From the NCBI GenBank assembly GCA_003453455.1, contig DMLG01000145.1:1-12315 (forward strand): DNA of 12,315 nucleotides, in the 5' to 3' direction. Under the pieces are notes generated by a model. It searched no databases. It was given only the letters and a program-made list of their open reading frames with translations, and was not told the DNA's origin. Positions 7,919 to 12,315 of the stretch are shown piece after piece. Made by a program: the position numbers and the translations under genes. The first letter of the stretch is position 1, and each line of letters opens with the position of its first letter. The DNA comes from Clostridiales bacterium. GTDB taxonomy: Bacteria > Bacillota > Clostridia > UBA1381.

Positions 7919-8567
7919 GATCCTCCCAGCCAATGAAAGTTGCACAAACACGGTAAATAGGCATACCCTGTTCAGAAAATCTCATTTCATACTCCGTCAT
8001 AACATTATCTTCAAAATCAGAATTATGCAAATCGAAACAAATCTGTGACATTTTGAAATTTTCCTCTGCAAAAGAGTTCAGCGAAAACTCAAAAAGCGCC
8101 TTGTTATCGGTCTTAAAGCAAATCAAATCCCCATTTTTCAAAACCTTTTTATATACATCGAGAAAATTTTTATGTGTTAAGCGCCGTTTTGCCTGCTTCC
8201 GCTTTTTCCAAGGGTCAGAAAAATTCAGATAAATCCGTTCAACCTCGCCCTTTTCAAAGTAGTCTGAAAGACCGCTTGCGTCAGCTATAATAAACCGCAG
8301 ATTGCTAAGTCCGAGCGGCTCGGCCTTTTCCATAGCTATTACCATAACATCCTTTACAACTTCTATCGCCACAAAATTTATATCGGGATATTTTTCCGCC
8401 ATTTCGCATATAAACTTTCCTTTTCCGCAGCCGATTTCAATATGTATCGGATTTTGATTTCCAAATTCCCCGTGCCATTTTCCCTTTAACATTTCGGGAT
8501 TTTTAATCCACAAGCTTCCGCTTTTTTCTAAGCGAATATCACAGTTCTTTTTCTTTCTTACGCGCAT
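7905..8567 (-). CDS. trmB: tRNA (guanosine(46)-N7)-methyltransferase TrmB
   Basis: SAM-dependent Rossmann-fold enzyme that makes m7G46 in the tRNA variable loop. The product is 220 residues (family about 210-240). Seen: the SAM-binding motif IHIEIGCGKGKFI (about 57-69), acidic residues after strand 2 (FVAIEVVKDVM), the family motif YLNFSDPWKKRKQAKRRLTH (about 122-141), and the C-terminal TEYEMRF block. I chose ATG 8567 because AAAAGGAA at 8575-8582 lies about 8 bases upstream. A longer frame from GTG 8612 would start inside the upp terminator hairpin and has no binding site. The stop codon lies within the wal operon terminator. It sits 52 bases downstream of upp with a hairpin between, so its expression may depend on read-through. 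Housekeeping gene; the call is very safe. Confidence 0.96.
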   Translation of the reverse strand: MRVRKKKNCDIRLEKSGSLWIKNPEMLKGKWHGEFGNQNPIHIEIGCGKGKFICEMAEKYPDINFVAIEVVKDVMVIAMEKAEPLGLSNLRFIIADASGLSDYFEKGEVERIYLNFSDPWKKRKQAKRRLTHKNFLDVYKKVLKNGDLICFKTDNKALFEFSLNSFAEENFKMSQICFDLHNSDFEDNVMTEYEMRFSEQGMPIYRVCATFIGWEDQKNT

Positions 8568-8590
8568 AAATATATTCCTTTTCTTAGAAT

Positions 8591-8615
8591 AAAACGGTGA
8601 ACCGAAGTTCACCGA
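8591..8615 (-). terminator. UUCG-tetraloop terminator of upp
   Basis: On the minus strand the stem CGGTGAAC / GTTCACCG (8595-8602 with 8607-8614) closes on the extra-stable loop C(UUCG)G and is followed by TTTTATTC. It starts 4 bases after the upp stop. The T-run is short and broken, so termination may be partial. The trmB ribosome binding site begins 9 bases beyond the T-run. Confidence 0.8.
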
Positions 8616-8618
8616 TTT

Positions 8619-9248
8619 TTACAATGTACCGAAAAGCCTATCCCCTGCATCTCCGAGTCCCGGAACAATATATCCGTTCTCATTAAGTCTTTCATCTACT
8701 GCACCGCAGTATATATCAACATCGGGGTGAGCTTCCCTTAACGCCTTAATACCGTCAGGAGCAGCAATAATGCAAATAAACTTTATATTTTTTGCACCGC
8801 GCTTTTTTATCATTGAAATTGCATCCTTGGCGCTTCCGCCGGTTGCAAGCATCGGGTCTAATACAAGCACTTCCCTTTCTTCAATGTCCGAAGGCATTTT
8901 GCAATAATATTCAACAGGCTCTAATGTTTCCTCATTTCTGTAAAGTCCGATATGTCCTATCTTTGCCGCAGGTATAAGCTCCATCATAGCATCTACCATT
9001 CCAAGTCCTGCTCTTAAAATAGGCACAAGCGCAACTTTTCTTCTTGTCCTTTTTGCTATTGTCTTTTGAATAGGAGTTTCAATCTCATAATCTTCAAGCT
9101 CCATATCGTGCGTTGCTTCATATCCTAAAAGCAAGCCTATTTCATAAGCGCAGCTCCTAAAATCTTTAACTGATGTATTTTTGTCACGCATAATAGACAA
9201 TTTATGCTGAATCAGCGGGTGGTTAATTGCAAATACTCTTTCGTCCAT
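8619..9248 (-). CDS. upp: Uracil phosphoribosyltransferase
   Basis: Pyrimidine salvage enzyme: uracil + PRPP gives UMP + pyrophosphate, in the cytosol. The product is 209 residues, the standard length. Seen: the N-terminal block [13 protein letters not shown], the [10 protein letters not shown] region (about 79-88), the PRPP loop [12 protein letters not shown] (about 128-139), and the uracil-binding C-terminus [20 protein letters not shown] in GAGGAAAG, with 8 bases to the ATG, is the ribosome binding site. It has its own sigma-A promoter (9287-9315) and a hairpin terminator. It is not next to uraA or pyr genes here, and no PyrR-type attenuator is visible in its short leader. Highly secure call. 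Confidence 0.98.
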   Translation of the reverse strand: MDERVFAINHPLIQHKLSIMRDKNTSVKDFRSCAYEIGLLLGYEATHDMELEDYEIETPIQKTIAKRTRRKVALVPILRAGLGMVDAMMELIPAAKIGHIGLYRNEETLEPVEYYCKMPSDIEEREVLVLDPMLATGGSAKDAISMIKKRGAKNIKFICIIAAPDGIKALREAHPDVDIYCGAVDERLNENGYIVPGLGDAGDRLFGTL

Positions 9249-9286
9249 TTTTCTTTCCTCACAATTCCAAATTTATTCTATGGGAA

Positions 9287-9315
9287 ATTATACAACAAAA
9301 AGAGAGGTTTGTCCA
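9287..9315 (-). promoter_or_regulatory. Strong sigma-A promoter of upp with UP-like element
   Basis: On the minus strand TGGACA (9315-9310), a 17-bp spacer and TATAAT (9292-9287) match consensus at 11 of 12 positions. The DNA just upstream (about 9317-9335) is made of A- and T-tracts, like an UP element. The leader to the upp ATG is about 30 bases. It lies in the 85-base gap after the Nudix gene, where no terminator hairpin is seen. Confidence 0.8.
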
Positions 9316-9333
9316 CATATTTTTAAAATTTTT

Positions 9334-9741
9334 TTACATTGACTTTTCAATCTTGTCTAAAACGGGCGCGTCATATGTCAGCAAAATACGCGCTTTTTCG
9401 GGGCTACACCAAGAATATTCTGCAATTTCAGAGTGCTGCAACTTTATTTCCTGTCCGCTTTTAGGTGTTGCAAGGAAATAAACCGCATCTTTTTTAATGC
9501 CCTCTTTTGGGCTATATGTGGTAACGGCTCTTGTATTTCCGCAAAATACCACCGAAATACCTATCTCCTCAAAAATCTCACGTTGTGCCGTTTCATATTC
9601 GTTTTCTGTGCCTTCTTTATGCCCTTTGGGAAATCCCCAATGCCCGTTTGCACCGGCTTTTTTATTGAAAACCAAAAGATATTCAATTTTATCTTCATTG
9701 TGGCGGTAAATAACCGCTCCGCAAGATTTTTCGTATTTCAT
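9334..9741 (-). CDS. Nudix hydrolase, Ap4A hydrolase-like
   Basis: Small Nudix enzyme that cleaves nucleoside diphosphates linked to another group; the closest match by eye is asymmetric bis(5'-nucleosyl)-tetraphosphatase (Ap4A hydrolase, NUDT2-like). The product is 135 residues. The start SCGAVIYR and the segment GHWGFPKGH are typical of that subgroup. The Nudix box G-x5-E-x7-REUxEExGU is complete (GHKEGTE, then REIFEEIGI at about 55-63). I chose ATG 9741 because GGAGGG at 9755-9750 is 8 bases upstream; a GTG at 9750 would overlap the binding site. It starts 16 bases after the stop of the secreted peptidase-like gene, with its ribosome binding site in that gap, so the two are co-transcribed. 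Substrate is inferred from family resemblance; another dinucleotide or NDP-X is possible. Confidence 0.88.
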   Translation of the reverse strand: MKYEKSCGAVIYRHNEDKIEYLLVFNKKAGANGHWGFPKGHKEGTENEYETAQREIFEEIGISVVFCGNTRAVTTYSPKEGIKKDAVYFLATPKSGQEIKLQHSEIAEYSWCSPEKARILLTYDAPVLDKIEKSM

Positions 9742-9757
9742 TACTTTCACCCTCCAG

Positions 9758-10765
9758 CTACTTTTTTGCTATCGCCTGAATATATGAAAGGTCGGACAAG
9801 CTGTAATTTTTAAGACAGGTTTCACTAAGTTTTTTATGCTCGCCGTCCTTTATGCCCGGGTCGTTGAAATATATATCGTTATCATCATAACCAACCGCAA
9901 CCATAGAATGCGGATATGCCTCAAAGCGCGCAATTACACCCTGCGGAAAATTATCAAGTGCCTCGCAAAGAGCATTGTATGCGTCCTTGTCTGTTTCAAT
10001 AACTAAGTCCGTTTCTCCCCTTTTGAGATTACCAAAACCGCCGAAATAAGGTGAATTTTCCGAGAGTGCAGGAACTAATTTGCAGCCGAAATTAGCCGCG
10101 ATAGATGTATGCCCCGACATAAAATTTCCATTATAACCGTTTGTTATATTTATCTCGGCAATGTCCAAGGGCGTTAGCTTAGTTTTAGTAACATCGCTTA
10201 AAAGCATCGCATATGAACATACCCAGCAATAACCTCTGCCGTTATTTTCAAGTCCAATATCCTCCTGAGACTGATAATAAAATGTTGACGGATACTTTCC
10301 GCTCCCCGTCCTTATTTTATCTCTAAGCTCTGCTAAACGCACAGATTTTGGATATAGAATATTGACCGCTTGGGTATCCTCTTCATAATTTATTTCATAG
10401 CCAAACGGCTCTGCAAGATAGCGTACAGGGATAAAGGTATAGTCATCCTTAACTACCATCTTTACATCCATATCTTTCCTTTTGCCGTTTATGTATGAAA
10501 TATCCGAACCGACTGCAAACCTGACCTCGGCTTTCCCATCTGACAAAATAACCTTTTCTCCAACAGGCTCATATTCAATCTCTAAGCCCATAGCCTCAGC
10601 TATCGGTCTTATCTGCACAAGTGTTCTTGACTCCATAATTATAGGCGGAGAATTAAAACTTAATTTTTCGCCGTTAACTTTTACAGTAATTTCTGATTTT
10701 GCTGAAACCTTTGCGCAAAATAGCAATATAAATGCGGCAAAAAAACAAAACAATCTCTTCTTCAT
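9758..10765 (-). CDS. Secreted protein: copper-amine-oxidase N-terminal-like domain plus C39/papain-like peptidase
   Basis: Exported protein of 335 residues. It has a Sec signal peptide (MKKR, hydrophobic core about 5-17, likely cleavage after VSA at 22). Residues about 25-135 match the copper amine oxidase N-terminal domain repeats of clostridial surface proteins (SRTLVQIRPIAEAMG and FIPVRYLAEPFGYEINY). No copper oxidase domain is present, so this part is probably a binding or structural module. Residues about 150-335 resemble the C39-like cysteine peptidase fold: Cys180 in GYCWVCSYAM, His286 in PHSMVAVGYDD, then Asn301/Asp302 in YFNDPG as the likely third catalytic residue. A substrate in the cell wall or on surface proteins is inference. 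I chose ATG 10765 because AAAGGA at 10776-10781 is its binding site; GTG 10786 lies upstream of that site. It is co-transcribed with the Nudix gene and has a WalR-type box about 105 bases upstream. Confidence 0.85.
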   Translation of the reverse strand: MKKRLFCFFAAFILLFCAKVSAKSEITVKVNGEKLSFNSPPIIMESRTLVQIRPIAEAMGLEIEYEPVGEKVILSDGKAEVRFAVGSDISYINGKRKDMDVKMVVKDDYTFIPVRYLAEPFGYEINYEEDTQAVNILYPKSVRLAELRDKIRTGSGKYPSTFYYQSQEDIGLENNGRGYCWVCSYAMLLSDVTKTKLTPLDIAEINITNGYNGNFMSGHTSIAANFGCKLVPALSENSPYFGGFGNLKRGETDLVIETDKDAYNALCEALDNFPQGVIARFEAYPHSMVAVGYDDNDIYFNDPGIKDGEHKKLSETCLKNYSLSDLSYIQAIAKK

Positions 10766-10789
10766 AACAGAAAAATCCTTTCGCACATC

Positions 10790-10818
10790 TTCACACTATT
10801 GTGAAAACCTGCTATAAT
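10790..10818 (+). promoter_or_regulatory. Possible rightward sigma-A promoter overlapping a palindrome
   Basis: TTCACA (10790-10795), a 17-bp spacer and TATAAT (10813-10818) match consensus at 11 of 12 positions on the plus strand. The -35 is one arm of the perfect inverted repeat TTCACA-CTAT-TGTGAA (10790-10805). No gene starts soon after it; secG is about 170 bases downstream and has a closer promoter. It may be a distal secG promoter, the start of a small RNA, or chance. On the other strand the repeat would form a hairpin just ahead of the peptidase-like gene's ribosome binding site. Confidence 0.4.
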
Positions 10819-10830
10819 ATAAGTAATTAC

Positions 10831-10839
10831 ATTTTACCA
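10831..10839 (-). promoter_or_regulatory. Candidate -10 of the secreted peptidase-like gene
   Basis: On the minus strand TGG-TAAAAT (10839-10831) is an extended -10 about 66 bases ahead of the ATG at 10765; the WalR-type box lies 33 bp upstream of it. A second option is TAGATT (10859-10854), a poorer hexamer. It is exactly 10 bp from the box, the same spacing as at the internal wal promoter. Sequence cannot decide between them. Confidence 0.4.
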
Positions 10840-10869
10840 CATTTATATATAAAAATCTACATATTTTTT

Positions 10870-10886
10870 ATAACAATTCTGTAACA
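10870..10886 (-). promoter_or_regulatory. WalR-type box upstream of the secreted peptidase-like gene
   Basis: On the minus strand TGTTAC (10886-10881), 5 bp, then TGTTAT (10875-10870) fits TGTWAH-N5-TGTWAH fully and points toward the secreted peptidase-like gene. Known WalR targets in other Firmicutes are mostly secreted cell-wall hydrolases and surface proteins, which suits this gene. A PhoP box (TTAACA-type repeats read on the other strand) is the main alternative. Confidence 0.55.
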
Positions 10887-10932
10887 ATTTTTAATAAATT
10901 ACAAATATTCTCAAAAAAATTAGCCAAAAGGG

Positions 10933-10961
10933 TTGTAAATTAAAGGATAAGATGTTATAAT
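10933..10961 (+). promoter_or_regulatory. Sigma-A promoter of secG
   Basis: TTGTAA (10933-10938), a 17-bp spacer and TATAAT (10956-10961) with TGT directly before it form an extended, near-consensus promoter. The leader to the secG ATG is about 30 bases and contains the AGGAGG binding site (10983-10988). Confidence 0.8.
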
Positions 10962-10996
10962 ACCTTTGTTTACAATCAATTTAGGAGGTTATGCCG

Positions 10997-11236
10997 ATGA
11001 ATACACTATTTATGGTTTTGCACATAATAGTAACGGTCGCTTTGATAACTGTTGTTTTGCTCCAAGAGGGCAAAGACCCGGGACTTAAAGGAATTGCAGG
11101 CTCAACGCCCGACGGTGATTCGTTCTTTAACAGAAACTCCGGCAGGACAAAGGCTTCGATGTTCTCAAAAATGACTACAACGCTTGCTATTTTGTTCCTG
11201 ATTACTACCGTTGTGCTTTGTGTACTTAATGCATAA
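10997..11236 (+). CDS. secG: Preprotein translocase subunit SecG
   Basis: Small accessory subunit of the SecYEG protein-export channel in the cytoplasmic membrane. The product is 79 residues with two membrane helices (about 3-21 and 57-77). A short cytoplasmic loop between them carries the family motif VLLQEGKDPGL and a Gly/Ser-rich segment. I chose ATG 10997 because AGGAGG at 10983-10988 is then 8 bases upstream; ATG 10991 would leave only 2 bases. In many Firmicutes secG is followed by rnr and smpB. Here it stands alone, closed by a terminator shared with birA. Confidence 0.94.
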   Translation: MNTLFMVLHIIVTVALITVVLLQEGKDPGLKGIAGSTPDGDSFFNRNSGRTKASMFSKMTTTLAILFLITTVVLCVLNA

Positions 11237-11240
11237 TCAA

Positions 11241-11272
11241 AAGGCTGCCCGATAAATCAGGCAGTCTTTTTT
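11241..11272 (+). terminator. Shared terminator between convergent secG and birA
   Basis: The stem GGCTGCC (11243-11249) pairs with GGCAGTC (11260-11266), with one G-U pair, and extends by A-T pairs. The T-run is TTTTTT at 11267-11272. It starts a few bases after the secG stop. Minus-strand transcription from birA would meet TTTTGATT after the hairpin, so it can work both ways. The birA stop codon begins just beyond it. Confidence 0.85.
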
Positions 11273-11273
11273 A

Positions 11274-12029
11274 TTACTTTGCGTATCCCAAAAGTCCCCG
11301 TACCGATACTTCTCCTGAATTTATGACCTCTGTTTTTCCGTCCGATACTACTAAAAGTTCTCCTTTTTCATTTATGCTACTTGCGTACATAACACGCTCT
11401 TTTCCTCCTCTTATAACCACAATTTCACGATTTAGAGTTATGCACTTTTTAGAATACTCCTCCCTTATTTTTGAAAAACCACTTTTAAAATCTTCATATA
11501 GTTCCAAAAATTCACAATAAACCTTGCTTATAAGCGACGCTTTATCCTGAACATTTCCAGAATACAAATAAATAGATGTTGCCTTATCTTCCAAATCCTC
11601 GCTAAAAGCTTTGTTATTAGCATTTATACCAATTCCCACCGCTATAACACAGCTTTCCCCGAAAATCCTCGTTTCCGTCAAAATACCTGCTACTTTTTTT
11701 TCGCCCAGAATTATATCATTCGGCCACTTAATCATAGCATCAGGTATAGCCCTTGCAGCTGCAAGCCCTGCTGCAAGCGTGAGCGCCGATATATCCCCTG
11801 AAATTTTTTCAGGTTTTAAAAGAATAGTCATATATATTCCGCCGCTTGATGCTTCCCAGCTTCGGTTCTTCCGTCCCCGTCCATTTGTCTGTTTTTCCGC
11901 TATAAAAAGGCTTTTATCCTTTGCATCTGTATGCCTCATTGCCTCGGTATTTGTAGAGCCTACACTGTCATAATAGAAAAAATCTCCCTCTACATATGTT
12001 CTTATTCTATCTAAATCCTTTTTGTTCAC
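11274..12029 (-). CDS. birA: Biotin--[acetyl-CoA-carboxylase] ligase, short form without DNA-binding domain
   Basis: Joins biotin to the carrier lysine of biotin-dependent carboxylases by way of biotinyl-5'-AMP. The product is 251 residues. The catalytic domain has the STNTEA motif (about 25-30), the biotin-binding loop TNGRGRKNRSW (about 48-58), KWPNDI with the key lysine (about 101-106), KVAGILTE, and the C-terminal SH3-like domain. There is no N-terminal winged helix, so this is a group I enzyme that cannot act as the biotin-operon repressor. I chose GTG 12029 because AGGTGG is 5 bases upstream. Another in-frame GTG at 12038 has no usable binding site, and the ATG at 12043 is out of frame. 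The promoter gives a very short leader of about 12 bases. The gene converges on secG and is divergent from whatever lies beyond the DnaA boxes. Confidence 0.94.
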   Translation of the reverse strand: MNKKDLDRIRTYVEGDFFYYDSVGSTNTEAMRHTDAKDKSLFIAEKQTNGRGRKNRSWEASSGGIYMTILLKPEKISGDISALTLAAGLAAARAIPDAMIKWPNDIILGEKKVAGILTETRIFGESCVIAVGIGINANNKAFSEDLEDKATSIYLYSGNVQDKASLISKVYCEFLELYEDFKSGFSKIREEYSKKCITLNREIVVIRGGKERVMYASSINEKGELLVVSDGKTEVINSGEVSVRGLLGYAK

Positions 12030-12047
12030 CTCTGCCACCTCATTGTA

Positions 12048-12076
12048 ATTATATTAAATAAATCACTCATTGTCAA
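12048..12076 (-). promoter_or_regulatory. Consensus sigma-A promoter of birA
   Basis: On the minus strand TTGACA (12076-12071), a 17-bp spacer and TATAAT (12053-12048) match consensus at all 12 positions. Transcription should start near 12041, only about 12 bases before the chosen start codon. Such a strong promoter for a low-demand enzyme suggests that it is regulated or weakly translated. Confidence 0.85.
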
Positions 12077-12089
12077 ATGGCAGGTTTAC

Positions 12090-12117
12090 ATAACAATAAT
12101 GTTACAGCAAGGTTACA
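12090..12117 (-). promoter_or_regulatory. Triple tandem WalR-type box between birA and the DnaA boxes
   Basis: Three half-sites in exact 11-bp phase on the minus strand: TGTAAC (12117-12112), TGTAAC (12106-12101) and TGTTAT (12095-12090). Each neighbouring pair fits TGTWAH-N5-TGTWAH. The block ends 13 bp upstream of the birA -35 and begins 7 bp from the first DnaA box. It could serve birA, the divergent gene outside the window, or the origin. Read on the plus strand, the same repeats resemble PhoP-type boxes. The pattern is directly visible; the binding protein is inferred. Confidence 0.6.
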
Positions 12118-12124
12118 ATCCACG

Positions 12125-12220
12125 TTATCCACGGGGTTATCCATCATTTTTGTGACCCATTTTGTCTTAATTTGGTACAAAATTCCTTGAATTGTGGATA
12201 ACTTTTATTACTTATCCACT
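12125..12220. other. DnaA-box cluster, putative part of oriC
   Basis: Four 9-mers close to TTATNCACA: TTATCCACG (12125-12133, plus), TTATCCATC (12137-12145, plus, weaker), TTATCCACA (perfect, read on the minus strand at 12201-12193) and TTATCCACT (12212-12220, plus). The cluster lies in a non-coding stretch with A/T-rich DNA on its right and a rightward promoter at the edge. Origins in Firmicutes usually lie just upstream of dnaA in this way. dnaA is not in view, so a DnaA-regulated promoter away from the origin is possible. Confidence 0.65.
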
Positions 12221-12270
12221 TTTATTTGTTTACATAATAACCGGCTTATGTGATTTTTTCCTTTTTTCTA

Positions 12271-12299
12271 TTGACAAAAAGCGTCTTTTTAAGTAAACT
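12271..12299 (+). promoter_or_regulatory. Rightward promoter at the window edge, possibly of dnaA
   Basis: TTGACA (12271-12276) is perfect, followed by a 17-bp spacer and TAAACT (12294-12299, 4 of 6). It lies downstream of the DnaA boxes and would transcribe out of the window. No start codon is reached before the end, so the gene served is unknown; dnaA is a guess from context. Confidence 0.5.
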
Positions 12300-12315
12300 A
12301 ATATTGATTAAAAAA

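Noticed and set aside
8568..8612. Longer trmB start at GTG 8612
   Set aside because: This start lies inside the upp terminator hairpin and has no ribosome binding site, whereas ATG 8567 has one at good spacing.
9433..9813. Plus-strand open frame of 126 codons
   Set aside because: It is opposite the Nudix gene with its complete Nudix box and spans into the peptidase-like gene; no binding site or promoter.
10898..10903. A third half-site (TGTAAT, minus strand) added to the box at 10870-10886
   Set aside because: It is 17 bp from its neighbour instead of 11, so it does not continue the repeat.
10934..10958. Two TGTWAH-like half-sites ahead of secG as a WalR box
   Set aside because: TGTAAA at 10934 and TGTTAT at 10953 are 19 bp apart rather than 11, so they are out of phase; they are parts of the -35 and -10.
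11611..11973. Plus-strand open frame of 120 codons
   Set aside because: It is antisense to birA, whose catalytic motifs are all in the other frame.

Overview
The window looks like a chromosomal core region of an AT-rich, Gram-positive member of the Firmicutes, most likely a Clostridia-type bacterium. The evidence is a SpoIIIE/FtsK translocase, a WalR/WalK (YycF/YycG) two-component system followed by YycH- and YycI-like membrane proteins, strong AGGAGG-type ribosome binding sites, sigma-A promoters (several with an extended TGn -10), and a secreted protein with the copper-amine-oxidase N-terminal domain common in clostridial surface proteins. I see no transposon, phage, CRISPR, tRNA or rRNA.

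Left part (1-2709): a large ftsK/spoIIIE gene on the minus strand runs off the left edge, probably only a short way before its stop. A 290-base divergent promoter region separates it from the wal operon.

Centre (2710-7881, plus strand): walR, walK, a small secreted protein of unknown function, yycH-like and yycI-like genes, closed by a strong terminator. The usual later members of the Bacillus operon (yycJ, htrA) are absent. An internal promoter after walK carries a perfect match to the WalR box (TGTWAH-N5-TGTWAH) 10 bp ahead of an extended -10. WalR therefore probably drives the unknown protein and the two WalK-modulating proteins, a feedback loop.

Right-centre (7905-10765, minus strand): trmB (tRNA m7G46 methyltransferase), upp (uracil phosphoribosyltransferase), a Nudix hydrolase resembling Ap4A hydrolase, and a secreted protein joining a copper-amine-oxidase-like N-terminal domain to a C39/papain-like cysteine peptidase domain. 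The secreted peptidase and the Nudix gene form one unit. upp has its own strong promoter and terminator. A second WalR-type box lies upstream of the secreted peptidase.

Right end (10930-12315): secG (plus strand) and birA (minus strand) converge on a shared terminator. Upstream of birA lie a consensus sigma-A promoter, a triple tandem WalR-type box, four DnaA-box-like 9-mers and a rightward promoter at the edge. This is most easily read as part of oriC and the dnaA promoter region, although dnaA itself is outside the window.

The most interesting idea is a small predicted Wal regulon inside one window: three WalR-type boxes, all in promoter regions. They lie at the genes for Wal accessory proteins (including an uncharacterised secreted one), at a secreted cysteine peptidase-like protein, and beside the putative replication origin. 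This is inference from motif matches; nothing here proves binding.
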